Position numbers and translations under genes: made by a program. A model generated the notes under the pieces. That model was not told where the DNA came from. It was given only the letters and a program-made list of their open reading frames with translations, and made no database searches. A stretch of 64,000 bases of DNA. Origin: Amblyomma americanum. Its lineage: Eukaryota; Arthropoda; Arachnida; Ixodida; Ixodidae. The stretch spans positions 1,984,001-2,048,000 of the forward strand of contig NW_027526485.1 in NCBI RefSeq assembly GCF_052857255.1, given 5' to 3'. The stretch's first letter is position 1. Every line of letters starts with the position of its first letter. Of the stretch, positions 1-11,551 are shown one piece after another.

Positions 1-251
1 GAGTTGTACGCATGGAGACTACTTTACAAAGAGAGAGAGTCTGCAGTTTTCAAAAATTTGTTTCTTGCTTGAGTCCTGAACTCAAATTACAGACCAATTC
101 CGGTTTCTGTAAGTCATCAGTTTCTGCGAGGCAAGCTGTATTGGAAACCAGCAGTGTTGGTATTTGGTTTAGTGTGCCACAAGTGTTACTTAAATAGACC
201 CCTTGATGCTTTCCATGCCAAATTTGCTGCCTTTTATCTCGTACAACCTAG

Positions 252-353
252 TCACCTATGCAAAAGCCTTCGAAAAAATGGCACTAGCCGAACAGACTTC
301 ACACTCGGAGTCTGCAAACGCTAGTATCGAGGATTGTGTTTTGCCAAGAATCG
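252..353 (+). CDS. Putative host-gene exon A (DUF4806-type protein, N-terminal part)
   Basis: Open frame ending CCAAGAATCG followed by a strong donor, GTAAGT at 354. An acceptor CTAG at 248-251 follows a pyrimidine-rich stretch, and the frame is open back to a TAA at 191. The residues TYAKAFEKMALAEQTSHSES resemble the segment after the N-terminal domain in arthropod DUF4806 proteins (pattern TYxxAxxxxxxAExTSxxxS). Both ends are phase 1 under this model, and the donor phase (one base left) fits exon B at 26432. The function of DUF4806 proteins is not established. Exon boundaries are inference; the similarity is by eye. Confidence 0.45.
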
Positions 354-423
354 GTAAGTCATTTTTTCCTTTTTAAGTTTTGGGCATTTATCAAAATTTT
401 CTTGAGTGTAGACTATAGGCGCT

Positions 424-1035
424 ATAACGGGGGATTAAGTTAACACTCGGGCGGCGGCGAAACCATGGCGGCGACAGTCTCTCGTCTGTTCAGGTCAGAA
501 TGCGCTCGCTTATGGCGCTGGAATAGTGATGGCAGTGCGGCAAGGTTGATTCCCTTCTTCGCAATGGCCCCAGGGAGAAAAGGAGCCATCCTGGCGCGAC
601 CCATGGTGCCGACAACACAACCGGGTCATAGTATGGCTTGAGTCGTTGCACATGCACAACCTCGCGATCACGTCGGCGGAGATAGGCAGACGGTGCGAGG
701 GGCTCAGTAAGGTAGTTAGTTCACGGAGGATGTGCGCTCCAGGACGCAGTAGGGGCCATGGTATTTCGAAAGAAGTTTCTTTGAGAGGCCGGGGGCAGTG
801 GAAGGGATCCACAGTAAGACGAGTGAACCGGGTGGGAAATCCGGATCAAGCTGACCGTCGTCATGGCGGTGTTTTTGGCACCCCGCACCTCCACCAAATG
901 TAACGGGGGCTTAGGTTAACGCTCAGGTGGTGGCGAAACCACGGCCGCGGCCGAGTCTCTCGTCTTTTCAGGTCAGCAGGCGCTCGCTCTGAGCGATGGC
1001 AGTGCGGCTAGGATGATGCCCTTCTTCTTGATAGC
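424..1035 (-). mobile_element. Ty3/Gypsy retrotransposon remnant: internal tail between two LTR-like repeats
   Basis: Read on the minus strand, about 850 to 530 encodes the C-terminal end of a Gypsy integrase. It has a GPY/F-like block (KYHGPY) and a later VVHVQRLKPYY block, with frame breaks. About 424-580 and 899-1035 are similar to each other and fit 3' and 5' LTRs. The minus-strand sequence following the right LTR (TTTGGTGGAGGTGC) fits the leader that follows the LTR in this group. Gag, protease, RT, RNase H and most of the integrase are deleted, so leader and pol tail are fused. LTR ends are approximate. Confidence 0.6.
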
Positions 1036-1544
1036 CCATATATATAATGCAGTGTAGTGCAGTGTAGTATACAACTCAGTGCAGTGTAGTATACAACTCA
1101 AGAAAAAAACAGCAGATGTCCTTTAAAGGAGGCCCTTCAACCATCGGTGTCTTGTAACTTTCGTGATGTCTCGGTTAAGACGAGTAAGCCATGGTGAACC
1201 CCCTTTCAGTAGAGAATACCTGAGGAATCTATAATTTTCTAATGTAACGTAAATGTTCAACAGCCTCCGAAGGGAACAGCAGTTTACGATGGGTTGCGAG
1301 GTGCTAGAAGTGTTAAGGGAATACGTCTACTTAGGGCAGGTAGTTACCGCGGAGCCAGATCATGAAATGGATATGACTAGACGGATCAGATTGGGATGGA
1401 GTGCATTTGGCACATACTCTGAGATCATGAATGGCAAGCTCTCAGTATTACTTAAGGGGAAAGCACATGACAGCTCTGTCTTTCCGGTACTCGCGTATGG
1501 GGCATAAATTGATGGGCAACAAAAAGGGTTCAGCTTAAATTGAG
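856..1544 (+). repeat. 689-bp duplicated Gypsy/RTE block, copy 1
   Basis: Nearly identical to 10728-11416, with the same length and about five single-base differences seen by eye. It contains Gypsy leader and LTR sequence, an AT-rich stretch with the motif GCAGTGTAGTATACAACTCA repeated at about 1040-1100, and an RTE reverse-transcriptase fragment. The left side here continues into Gypsy internal sequence. The right side is cut where CACTA sequence begins. Confidence 0.9.
1238..1544 (+). pseudogene. RTE-like LINE reverse transcriptase, C-terminal fragment (copy 1)
   Basis: The 84-residue frame carries EYVYLGQVVTAEPDHEMDMT, then RRIRLGWSAFG and a terminal VLAYGA. This is the thumb/connector region of RTE-type elements annotated in arthropods as craniofacial-development-protein-2-like or endonuclease-reverse transcriptase. 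A stop follows GA where GAETW is usual. A shifted frame then reads TKRVQLKL up to the break at 1544. The EN and RT catalytic core are absent. Confidence 0.75.
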
Positions 1545-2775
1545 TTTTTGCGACCATCTCTATAAGAAATGAAAAGTATGGAAACTTCTGGTGTCATCTT
1601 AAAAGGTGTATGTCACAGTGTTTCACTTGCTGCAGTAATCTGTGATGCGCCAGCCTGTTCGTATGTCAAATGTACCAACTGGTACTGGTTATTAGGTTGT
1701 GACCGCTGCACACAGAAAGGAGAAAGAATTGAGCATAGGCAAACAATCCCATGTGTGCTGCTTTCAAAAATGGAATAGGAGATATGATTCTTGCCGCACA
1801 ATGGCCGACGCTGGCCACCACAACGCTGGAAGTCCACTTTTGGAGTTGCATGTGGACGTGGTGAAACACTTTCCGCTGGATTAAATGCACACGGTGTGCT
1901 TGGGAGTGGTCTGTAAGTTGCTGCAGACGTGGACTTTGAACCATTACTGCATTGTCTCGGAGCACAGCAGCAGAGCATTATGAGTTCAAAGACTGCAGCA
2001 AACAAGTCTGCCGTCAGAATTTGCTTGGCACCCCAGACACCTTGATGAATTGGACCGACGGAAGGCAGTGGAGTTTAGGTCCTTCCTTCTCTACAATGGT
2101 CCTGTCGTGCTGCGCGGTTTGCTGGACAACAACCAATACAAACACTTCCTGTGCCTTCGTGTGACGATGTGCATTCTGCTCAGTGATGTTCTTGCGACAG
2201 AGATGAACAAGTTTGCCTCAGATCTCCTGAAGTATTTTTCACAGCAGTGTGGGGTGCTTTATGAACGTGAGTTTCTGATCTACAATGTACACATGCTGTG
2301 TCACATTGCGGAAGACGCCTTAATTTATGGGCCGCTGGAAAATGTTAGTGCCTTCCCATTTGAGCACTGTTTGTGGTGAGTTAAACGGTTGTTGTGCACC
2401 AGCAGAAAGCCACTTGGACAGGTGAGCCGCTGAATTTCCGAGTTGGCTTATTCACCGAGAGAACTCCCACCGACTGTGCGCTTGACAGAAGTATCATCCT
2501 TGAAAGGAGGTGTAGAGAACGACTCGTGTTGCTTAATAAGCAGTGGCAGCATTGTCAGTCTGACAGAGGTGTCTCCGAAGTTTCTTCTTGGCCATGAGTT
2601 TCTTCATGCAACGAACCTCTATGCTCCGCTTCCATCAGAACAGCTCAAGATTTTCCGCACGGATAATGCTTCACGTGAGATAAGGATGTGGCCTGTGTGT
2701 TCATTTCGCTTGAAATGTGTGAAAGTTGTATGGAAGACTGGGTTTATTTTGTTTCCTCTACTTCGTCATAATTAA
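1541..2775 (+). pseudogene. CACTA/EnSpm-type transposase fragment (Transposase_21 plus DUF4218-like region)
   Basis: About 1541-1778 reads a CACTA core segment with AVICDAPACSYVKC and a following CDRC. The next frame (from about 1770) reads DAGHHNAGSPLLELHVDVVK and then MHTVCLGVV. From 1984 the frame gives HLDELDRRKAVEFRSFLLY, VLYEREFLIYNVHMLCH and YGPLENVSAFPFEH, which is typical of DUF4218. The C-terminal part (RPLGQ-like, NSCC-like and WPV blocks) ends at a stop, 2773-2775. In-frame stops are at 1882, 1981, 2377 and 2431, and there is a frameshift near 1760. The 5' part of the gene is missing. It is a dead fragment. Confidence 0.75.
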
Positions 2776-3928
2776 TCGCTAAGACTATATTACAGTTTAT
2801 CTTGAGCATTGTGTTCCATCTTCATATCCAGCAGAAGTCTATCATGGCAGAAGTGTATTCTCAGTGTTGTTTTTCCGCTCCATTATCATATTTAGCAGAA
2901 GTTTATCTTGGCTTAGTGTTTCATAGGTAGTAGCTGTGTACTTTGAGTGTTGTTATATCATAGCTGAATTATCTGAGTGTTTTTCTTAACTGAGTGTTGG
3001 GGGTTGCAGGAAATAAAAATAGCAATTATTGTTCTGTTCAAACACAATAGCTACTTTTGTGTATCTTCTTCATGAGTTGTAGTGATAACGGTGGGGTACA
3101 CATGTTACCTGTGCTCTTTCTGTTGCAGACACATGCTTCATGTCTTTCTAATGTCTACTGAACTGAGGACGTCTTCTGGCTAGTGTTCACAGATATGCTA
3201 TCTCGGTCTGGCATACATAGGTGTGTTTGAGGTGAACACACTGATGGTTTGTAGAGAAAAAAGACCACAACTTCAGACAGGACGTAAGACCACTTCTCTG
3301 TCTTGCGTCTGGTCTGAAGTTGCAGTTTCTTTTTCCTCTACATCATTTCTGACCAAGTGGCCCAAAACTTCCCCTTGTGAAACATGGGTCAGCTGCATAG
3401 CAAAATGAGAGGCGACACGCTGAGTAATGTGGGCCGTCTGCTTAGTGTTAACCGCGGTTGCAGGTCGATGCGCATGGCACGTTGCTTCGCTCAAATTGCA
3501 ACACGGCCGATGCACTGTTGGTGTAGCTGGGACTATCTATGAAGGTTTCTCGTGCCAGAAATAAAAAGCCTCGTCTCTTAGGGTTGTTATCTCTATCTCC
3601 AGAGCTTCGGGTAGCACAGCCCTAATATGTCTTGCCTCTGCTATTATTTGACAGCATCAGTTTGCACAAAATCGGTGATCAATACCCCTTGTCTGGATTG
3701 CCAGTGCCCCTTGTGCTACTACTTTACTGTGATAGTGCCTTCTCTTCTAGTACAAGTGATGATGCATGATTTCCCCTGTTTCACTTTATATGCTACGTGA
3801 TTGAAGTGCTTTGGTGGTGCGCGTTGCCGCTTTTTGTACTCGGTGATTTTGTGCTTATTGCAGGCTCTGCGTTTTTTGCCTATGCACTGTGTCACAGTGG
3901 TCACGGTGTCATTCGCCACTTAACATAG
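2776..3928. other. Non-coding stretch before the Gypsy remnant; possible LTR
   Basis: No recognisable coding sequence. AATAAAAAG near 3559 followed by a CT-rich stretch, and a terminal TTAACA at about 3921-3926, would suit the R/U5 part of a Gypsy 5' LTR, because the next bases (TTGGTGGAGGAGCC) resemble the leader after the LTR. No matching 3' LTR was found. Confidence 0.3.
3242..3347. repeat. Foldback hairpin, arms about 47 bp
   Basis: 3242-3289 is an imperfect reverse complement of 3301-3347. The shared core is CAACTTCAGAC against GTCTGAAGTTG, flanked by GTAGAG and CTCTAC. The loop is about 11 bases. It is a small foldback or MITE-like hairpin, and its family is unknown. Confidence 0.6.
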
Positions 3929-4179
3929 TTGGTGGAGGAGCCGGTTGTATGATTGAGCCATGAAGCTTGAAATAGTCAGACCGGCACAGAGTCACATAGG
4001 ATGGCTAGCGCTCCTTTAGTAGTTATGGTGTCACCCTGATACCCCGGCATGTTTGGGATTGACGACACAGATGTTGATGACTCGCTCTGCTCATACGTGC
4101 CAGTCATCATCTATAACATGTAGGACCCTACACCGATGCCGGCGAATGTCATCTTTTACCTTACCGGCACTGCCAGGGT

Positions 4180-4635
4180 GTAATATGAAACACATGAGAA
4201 TGAACTCATGAGCCGGGACACCTGTGAGGAAAAACTACGCATATTATTTGCAAGACCTGATGCGTGGAAGGTAACCTCGAAACAACAACTGTCGTCGCGC
4301 GCCCAGTCCGCCACAGAGGGCTACATACCTATATTCTGGATGTCCTGGCGCTTCGCCACAAAGTGGACGTTGCTTTGACTCAATCAGACAGCGTGGGCTG
4401 CAATGGCATTGTGTATGATGCTTTTCATTTGTTTCTCTGCAAGGACTGCACTATCTTTGACACCATCAAGGAGTGCCATCGCTTCGAGCAAATTGAAAGC
4501 TGCTGCATTCCGCAGCTGTTTTCTCGGCTTCCTAAAACAGTAGCAACCCCTTCCTTTGAGGACCAGCAGCTACCACCACGTCCACTCTTTGAAATGCCTG
4601 CCTTCGCAGACGCAGTCGCAAGGATTGTGTGACTT
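4180..4635 (+). pseudogene. Gypsy Gag remnant
   Basis: A 122-residue open stretch from 4264 carries DAFHLFLCKDCTIFDTIKEC, then HRFEQIES and SRLPKTVAT. This matches the capsid-end pattern (VLKGI..DAF..L, IIKECRRFE, RLPNT.AT) of arthropod Gypsy Gag. Upstream residues near 4190-4260 (RILFARPDAW) sit in another frame. A decayed knuckle (HYSHIGYIARHYC) follows at about 4840-4890. Gag would form the capsid of the element's particle. Frameshifts make it inactive. Confidence 0.65.
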
Positions 4636-5114
4636 AAATTAGAGGCCTTTGTGCCTATCCCAGTCATATGTCTCTGCCTATCGTGTTGCTCATCCAGGCA
4701 TTCGTGTAGCAAGAAGTTAGCAATTGGAACCTCAATCCAGCAGTGTGTGTGATCTTGGTTGCTCAGCTGGCACTGAGGTTCCAACCACCAGTATCCACCC
4801 CCACTGTTTCTCCGGAATCCCGCAGACAACCGACAAAACCGCTTTCACTACTCTCACATAGGCTACATTGCTCGGCACTACTGCAGACCCTAGTCGCATC
4901 CTTATGGCAACTCCACTAGTCGCTCTCCATGCCTTTCACCTCCCCACAGTGCCTTCACCCTTAGCTCCCACCCAGACTTTTCCTGCCGCTTCTCATCACA
5001 AGCTCCACCACAGACCTCGGAGGCATGCTTCTCGCCGATTTTTCCTCTTCTTGTCGCCTCTAGGCTGTTGCTCTCAATCCCCACAGTCGTCTCATCTCGC
5101 TCCGATCTGGAAAA

Positions 5115-5830
5115 CTAGCTGATGCAGCCCCAAAGGTGACGCTGCATATATGCTTTCATGGACACTGGCATGCATGAGTCCGTGATAAGCTCCAACTTTC
5201 ACCTCTGTCATCGCAATGTCTTTATTTCTGCGACATTTTGTCCGTGCATTGTGGATACTGGAATTCTTGTTTCTGACGGCCAATGCAGCGCTCGTGCTGC
5301 TACTGCTGGCCACGGCACCCCAGCTTGTTTGGCCGTTTGACACATGTGCGCCCATGATCTGATTCTCGGTTTAGATTTCCTGTCGGAATATTCACTTCTC
5401 ATTGGCTGGTTATTGGAGTACTATCTTGAGGTCTCATTATTCGATAACTTCCTTGTGGGCTTCCCACCTCTAATATTCTCTGAAGATAATGTTTTTCTGC
5501 CATCTTAAATTGCATCCTTTGTTGCCCTGTACCCATTGCGGCCGGTTCCTGATGGTGACTATATCATTGCACCTATTCTCGATATACTGCTCATCTGCAA
5601 CGCTGCGCTGCCCCTTACGTTTGCTGCTGTCAAGGCCAACACACTGTTCCTACCAGTTCTGAATTTCAGCGTCTGCCCTTTAGTACTTCCATCCGCAATC
5701 TGTGTGACCATGCTTTCTCGCCTTTCTTGTTGCCAAGTCGCTGCATTAGATGCTACCCTAGTTCGCGGCCCCGATGCCACCCGCCAGCATTTCCCTTTCT
5801 CAACAGAGGTGTTCACTACCATGTAAGCCA
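5115..5830 (+). pseudogene. Gypsy protease and protease-RT linker remnant
   Basis: FMDTGMHESVIS at about 5155 corresponds to the retropepsin active-site motif (DTGA.VSVIS), with the usual A changed to M. AHDLILGLDFLSEYSLLIG at about 5350 is the conserved end of the domain. At 5536-5760, RPVPDGDYIIAPILDILL and a following VLPVLNF-like block are the linker before RT. A stop at 5338 and frame changes break it. Confidence 0.65.
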
Positions 5831-5879
5831 CTGACCCCTCACCTGCCTAATCTTCCTAGCTTCTCACGCTTTTCTCGTC

Positions 5880-6870
5880 TTTTTTGGACATTTTTAATCT
5901 GCATAAAGCTGCCCTCGGTCAAGCTGTCAAACATCACATAGGAACTGGTGGTGCCCCTCCTGACTGCTGGCACTCCTACCGTATGTCTCACCCCAAGCGC
6001 CAGGTTATCTGAAACGAGCTAGTAAAGATGTTTGCCAAGAACATTATTGAGCCTTCCCACAGCCCTTGGGACTAACCAATGATCCTCTAAAGAATATGGC
6101 TCTTGACAGTTCTCCTCGGATTACTAAAACCTCAATAATATTAACCAAAAAAGATGTCTAGCCATTGCCACTAATCAATTGCACCCCTGATAGTCTCTAA
6201 GGTGCCAAATTTTTCTCCTTTTCTCCTCCACTGGCCTGTGCTCTGGCTGTAGGCAAATCGCCATGGGTGAACAAGACCGCGAGAAGATGGCATTTGTTGT
6301 GCCGGCTGGGCTGTATGAATTTAAGGTTATACCTTACGGCTCATGCAATGCCCCTGCCACCTTCAAGCACATGATATGCACAAATAGCCCCACCTAGCGC
6401 CTTAGCAGCACTCTTACCGTTATGCTCGCAATATACATTTCACTGGATCTTCGAGACGGGAATACTGCTTTCTCTTACGTAACATTTGCAAAGAACTCTT
6501 TCCTTCATTGCACTTTGGTTGCTCCCTAGTCTATCTTTTGTACGGCGAAGAGCCCCCGTTACCTGTGGGCACTGCTTCCTATCTTTACTGGTGTACTTTC
6601 TGAATATGCCCACGACGTGATTGCCAGTTACGACCAAGCCCACCATCTAGCATGCTCCCGACTACCCGCCTCGCAGAAATCACAGCAGGACTATTACAAA
6701 CGCCTTCACCACATGGTTTCTTTCACCCCAAGCTACCTTGTCCTGCTTTGGTCACTATCTCGCTGCATCAGGCTCTCTGTGCGGTGCTAGGTCACTGCCG
6801 TCACCTATGAGATCACTCCGGCCTTCTTGGAGACTACCTTCGACCTACCTCAACCTGATATTGCGCACCT
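5880..6870 (+). pseudogene. Gypsy RT fused by deletion to integrase C-terminal remnant
   Basis: RT part (about 5880-6380): blocks resembling HRINTGDAAPVRQ-type residues, then IIEPSHSPW, LTKKDV.PLP, the MGEQDREK block and YEFKVIPYGSCNAPATF, in two or three frames with several stops. Integrase part (about 6415-6870): YVTFAKNS, VYLLYGEEPPLP, YAHDVIASYDQAHHLACSRL and SYLVLLWSLSR. The YxDD box, RNase H and the DDE core are absent. Order and spacing show one internal deletion. Confidence 0.7.
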
Positions 6871-7109
6871 CTTGTGCCTCAGACCCTACCAATCGCTGTG
6901 CCCTGATGTGCCCCAATCTGACTACACTGCGACTATGTTTTGTGCCCGGAAGGCTATGCTGCGGATAATCAATGACATCGAAGTGACCGAAGTGTTTCAG
7001 TGGCCCATGTTCCTGCTCTCAGTGCTCTCTGCTTTTGTGCTCAGTGCGGGTTCTTTCTTCATTGCCTGCGCACCATGTCCAAATCATCACTGCATCTTTC
7101 GTCACGTAC

Positions 7110-7545
7110 CGTGTTTACTGTAGTAAGTCAACTTGAAAGTAAGTCGACCTCCCCGCCGCGAAATTTAATGTCCGAAAGAAAAAAAAGGACGTTCCACAAT
7201 GAAAATTTATTATCCAGAAGCTCCCCACTTGTGTCGTTGTCCTCACTGGTAGTGCTCTTGTCATCACTGCTGCGGCCCACAACACATTCGTCATTGAGTG
7301 AAATTCCACACTTTGCTAACAACTGTATCATGACATCACGTGGAACAGCTGCCCATGCCGAGAGTATCCACCCGCACACAGCCGCCCGTGAGGGTGTATT
7401 CAATCACCCTGTTGGCGTAACTTCCCTGCCTTCCAAAAAGCGTCCAGATTTTGTCCCACGGAAATCTCATCGCATGACATCACAGTCGAAAATTTTGCGC
7501 CACTGCCGCCGCCACGCCCACACACCACCCATTCAGAAACGTTGA
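7110..7545 (-). mobile_element. Internally deleted pogo/Tigger-type DNA transposon fragment
   Basis: On the minus strand, SRAAVCGWILSAWAAVPRDV followed by MIQLLAKCGISLND matches the C-terminal end of pogo/Tigger transposases (V..WV..AW..V....I..SF..CGI). Upstream residues RGTKSGRF resemble the linker after the N-terminal HTH. The DDE core between them is missing. Acidic and serine-rich residues follow, as usual for the tail. TIRs were not resolved. Confidence 0.5.
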
Positions 7546-10184
7546 ACTGGTGGCCACTCGTGAACGTTTTGTTTCTTCAACAAAAATAATGCGCGGCCTG
7601 CAGTGAATAAACACCAAATGCTTTTTGGACCGGAGATCTTATCATGATTGACGAAGCACGTGGCTGGCACTCAAGTCAATCGTGGCAACACCAAGACCTG
7701 AAGAACAAACCTAATGCTTGAAAAACGCGTATTCAGGACAGAGCTTAAATCATGGACTCCGAGAGCACAGCACAGGCATTGATTCATTAACAACGTGTGG
7801 ATTTCTGGCACAAAATTGCAGGCACTGTGAGTTTGAGCCGACCAACGGTGCTACACATCTGCTTGGTACGGGAGGCGCCTAGTTACAATGTGAAATCTGT
7901 AAAACCTTCCACATTATAGGGAAGGTGAAGATTGTTTAGCAAGCGATATATTACTTTGTCACGAAAGGAGTTGGGATATGTCAGTGGCAGTCTGCCTTAT
8001 GTGTTTAGAAAGCAATATCACTTGTATTTTTCTTGTTTTTCTGTTAATTCCAGTACAGTGAACACATGTTCAAATGAACTCTACTTGAGGGTCTTTCATC
8101 AAGGTAATAAATTCAGTTATCTTTTTACTGCACCTCCTGTCTGTATTTCTTCGTCCCCATCTGAAGTGGTAATCTTTCATTATAGAATGATATTTATGCT
8201 ATTCAGATATATGTAATATGGGCAGCTTTGGTAGTCCAAAATTATGCTTAGTCTATGAAGGATATTGTAGTAAAGTGTTTCAGATAAGACAAGCTGGAGC
8301 CCTATAAAGTGCATCAAAATTGCAGCGCAAATGGTTGCTATTGGACTTTGCCTCTATAAAAATTCTGCTACCATATCTGGACTCCATCCCACGATCTTAA
8401 GCTTTTCTACTACTTGACATACACGGACAAAATTAAGCGCTGAGGATAGTAGTTAGGCAAGACAACTGCACATATTAACTAGCCTGCACTCTTTCTACCT
8501 TCCTTCGATCCATCTTTTCTTTCCGGGAAGTATTTACTCATGAAAGAGATGACTAAAATCAATGATTTGCAAACTGACCAGCACATGCTCATAGCAAATG
8601 CACCCTTGAGTTAATTTTTAATCTGTGACCTGGTTTGGCTCCACTGCACAGCAAATTTAGCGAAGTATAGACAAATTTTTGAGGGACTAAAGTTTTTCAT
8701 GTATTTCTGCCATGTTAATATGAAAATTTGCAGTGTAGACTATGGCAAAGTGGGAATTCACAGATCCTTTTAGTGTTAATTTATTCCCGCCATGCCACCA
8801 TAGGCAATGATCAAGACAAAACCTCATTTTCCCCATCCATATGTTTCCTTTCCTGTACATTGAAATTTTAATGAAAGTATGTATAAACGCGATGATGATG
8901 CCTTCATTTTATGTTTTGTGCTTTCCAATGCGAAAGTGGTCCGTCGATGCGCCTTACCATTTGTTACATTGTAAGAATGACTGTGAAGGAAACTTTCTAT
9001 GCAGAATTTGCCATATCGAACGCCACCTTCAGCACGTATTGGTCGACTGAGTACAAATATGCAGTACCAGCTAGCTTAAAGTACTTACATTACCATTCAT
9101 ACTAGAAAATACATATGTTACATCATGAGACGTCATTGTGCATCTTATTACGCGCTCAGCACTTCAGCAAGCATCAAATTATGATAAATAAAATGACCGT
9201 CCTGGTGGCGCAGTTGGGCCTTCCAAAATTTTAACAAATTACAACTTCACTGCAAACTACTCTACACAGAAGCGACCTGAAAATTTTTTTGTGAGCATAT
9301 TTATTGTTTTTCTTCACAATTATTTATTGCAGACAACTTGATTTATGAGGTTTTTCTGAGGAACCTAGTGTACATTATTAAGAAGCCACAACTGTTTATA
9401 ATATTTATTTTGCATACAGCAGAAACAGATCATTGTTTCGCTGCTGTCTTTATAACTTTTCCTTTATTTTTTGTTCACATCTATGTCATTGCTTCGGAAT
9501 GCCATTACCTTGATATGCCATTGCCAGCCTTATTCTAATATTCTTGATTGTTTGAAGGAGACTGCACATTGCAAATCTAGAAACTCACTGAAACACCCAG
9601 GTTAGGGAAGTAAATACTTAGGTATAATATATAGTTTGGCGCCAGCAGCTCTCGAGAAATATGGCTAGCTGTCTTGCGATCTATGACAGTGTAGCGGCAC
9701 TAAATTGCCATCATAAGTGTTGCGCCGTCTCGGCTTGCAACACGCGCTAGCTCCGGCTGCGCGGAGCCACACGCTAAGGAAAATAAGAGCAGTTTCACAC
9801 CTGGTTCTTAGCTTATTTTCTTCGTCCACGTCGCACTCGTCTAATTTGTAGGGGTCTCTACAGTCTCCGCCGCCCTAAACTATATAGAGACGGACCCTCC
9901 AGCACACCTGTCACAGTGGTTCTCTTGGATAAATTTTAACACATAATATGATTCACATTTTCGTTTTCTACACTGTGTGAACATCATTGAGTACATTCTG
10001 AATATAAGGTGTGAACTAGCCTCTAATAACATCAATTTTCATGCAATTGAGTGCTGCAAACTGAGCTGTTCATTCTGCACTTTTGCCATGCTTAGTATGC
10101 TTATATTATTTTTTTTTTGTAATAATCTACTTAATCTGATTAGCATCTGCCGAGCAGTGTTTCTAAGCACCTCATGCTATTATA
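7546..10184. other. Non-coding AT-rich intronic sequence
   Basis: Only short AT-rich frames without family features. Apart from the small TIR candidate at 9628-9887, nothing recognisable. Confidence 0.5.
9628..9887. mobile_element. Candidate 260-bp MITE
   Basis: TATATAGTTTGGCG near 9629 is matched on the other strand by CTATATAGTTTAGGGCGG ending near 9886, giving terminal inverted repeats of about 14-16 bp with mismatches. Internal palindromes (GAAAATAAGAG against CTTATTTTC) support a foldback design. No coding capacity; superfamily unknown. Confidence 0.35.
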
Positions 10185-10508
10185 GAAACAATGAATAACT
10201 GCGCAAAAAGGACGGGACAAGAGAGAAGAATCATACAAAAAGAGCGTGAAGTTATCGAAGCCTTAAAAATCACGAGATTAGTTCCTGACAAATGTGTTAG
10301 CCAGGCTTCCATACACCTGTACCGCGAGGGGTTGGAGATTCTTGGTTTGACGTGATGATTGTGGCTTTTGTCTTTGCGGTTGGTGCGCATGCGCTTTGTT
10401 GTCGAAGGAAGGAGGCGTTGGTGCAATAAACCAGTTGTTAGTCTGCGCTTGTCTCGTGTGATTCTTCTCTCTTGTCCCGTCCTTTTTGCGCAGTTATTCA
10501 TTGTCTCC
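10185..10508 (+). mobile_element. Penelope-related foldback element (324 bp)
   Basis: Arms 10185-10233 and 10459-10507 are near-perfect inverted repeats of about 49 bp containing GCGCAAAAAGGACGGGACA. Between them the + strand reads EREVIEALKI, CVSQASIHLYREGLEIL, which resembles the end of Penelope proteins just after the GIY-YIG domain (REA.EI.....CVS.PSI.L...E...L). It looks like the terminal segment of a Penelope-like element between inverted terminal sequences, with no RT. Confidence 0.6.
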
Positions 10509-10727
10509 ATAATTTCGTACCAACTAGCCCCTCACCGCACTCTTTTAGATTACACCTCATGCTGCAGTGAAAGTAGCAGTAATCATCTGCGCCACCCCAA
10601 GTGGCATCCTATCCATTTCTGTTCATCTGTTGTTTTTGTTCAGTTGCTGGGCTATCATTGCGGCATATTTAACACACAAATTTTGTCAGCTCTGATTGCT
10701 CACTAAAATTTTGAGTAGTGGAGTACA

Positions 10728-11416
10728 CGTCGTCATGGCGGTGTTTTTGGCACCCCGCACCTCCACCAAATGTAACGGGGGCTTAGGTTAACGCTCAGGT
10801 GGTGGCGAAACCACGGCCGCGACCGAGTCTCTCGTCTTTTCAGGTCAGCAGGCGCTCGCTCTGAGCGATGGCAGTGCGGCTAGGATGATGCCCTTCTTCT
10901 TGATAGCCCATATATATAATGCAGTGTAGTGCAGTGTAGTATACAACTCAGTGCAGTGTAGTATACAACTCAAGAAAAAAACAGCAGATGTCCTTTAAAG
11001 GAGGCCCTTCAACCATCGGTGTCTTGTAACTTTCGTGATGTCTCGGTTAAGCCGAGTAAGCCATGGTGAACCCCCTTTCAGTAGAGAATACCTGAGGAAT
11101 CTATAATTTTCTAATGTAACGTTAATGTTCAACAGCCTCCGAAGGGAACAGCAGTTTACGATGGGTAGCGAGGTGCTAGAAGTGTTAAGGGAATACGTCT
11201 ACTTAGGGCAGGTAGTTACCGCGGAGCCAGATCATGAAATGGATATGACTAGACGGATCAGATTGGGATGGAGTGCATTTGGCACATACTCTGAGATCAT
11301 GAATGGCAAGCTATCAGTATTACTTAAGGGGAAAGCACATGACAGCTCTGTCTTTCCGGTACTCGCGTATGGGGCATAAATTGATGGGCAACAAAAAGGG
11401 TTCAGCTTAAATTGAG
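10728..11416 (+). repeat. 689-bp duplicated Gypsy/RTE block, copy 2
   Basis: Near-identical to 856-1544. The sequence before 10728 is unrelated to copy 1. On the right the RTE reading continues past 11416, which copy 1 does not do. So each copy preserves one natural flank, as expected of a segmental duplication with independent breakpoints. Confidence 0.9.
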
Positions 11417-11551
11417 ATCAACGCCGAAAGCTATGGAACGGCAAATGATAGGTGTAACGTTAAGAGACATCAAACGTGCAGAGTGGGTCAGCGAACAAAC
11501 GTTCGTTTCTGATAATAGAGTTGCACTCGAGGAGAAATGGGCAGGGCATGT
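11110..11551 (+). pseudogene. RTE-like LINE reverse transcriptase, C-terminal fragment (copy 2), split by a LINE
   Basis: Same EYVYLGQVV block as copy 1, then a frame change and TKRVQLKLRSTPKAMERQM, GVTLRDIKRAEWVSEQT, and KWAGHVA at about 11536-11551, where the CR1/L2-like LINE begins. The expected continuation (RMK...IPREGK...G.PQKRWQDE-like) resumes at about 16545. A long 332-residue frame that starts here is an artefact of running into the LINE 5' repeats. Confidence 0.75.

Larger units (their letters stand above)
3929..6900 (+). mobile_element. Degenerate Ty3/Gypsy retrotransposon (gag-PR-RT-IN order, heavily decayed)
   Basis: Gag, zinc-knuckle, protease, linker, RT and integrase traces follow in canonical Gypsy order on one strand, each broken by stops and frameshifts. 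The RT C-terminus, RNase H and most of the integrase have been deleted, so RT sequence joins integrase sequence at about 6385-6415. A leader-like TTGGTGGAGG at 3929 suggests the 5' boundary. No 3' LTR was found. Confidence 0.75.

Noticed and set aside
1..200. 61-residue frame at 12-197 as a gene
   Set aside because: No domain or splice context. Ends just before the exon A region in another frame.
7000..7545. 181-residue frame on the + strand
   Set aside because: Runs from Gypsy flank into the antisense of a pogo/Tigger tail. No domain and biased composition.
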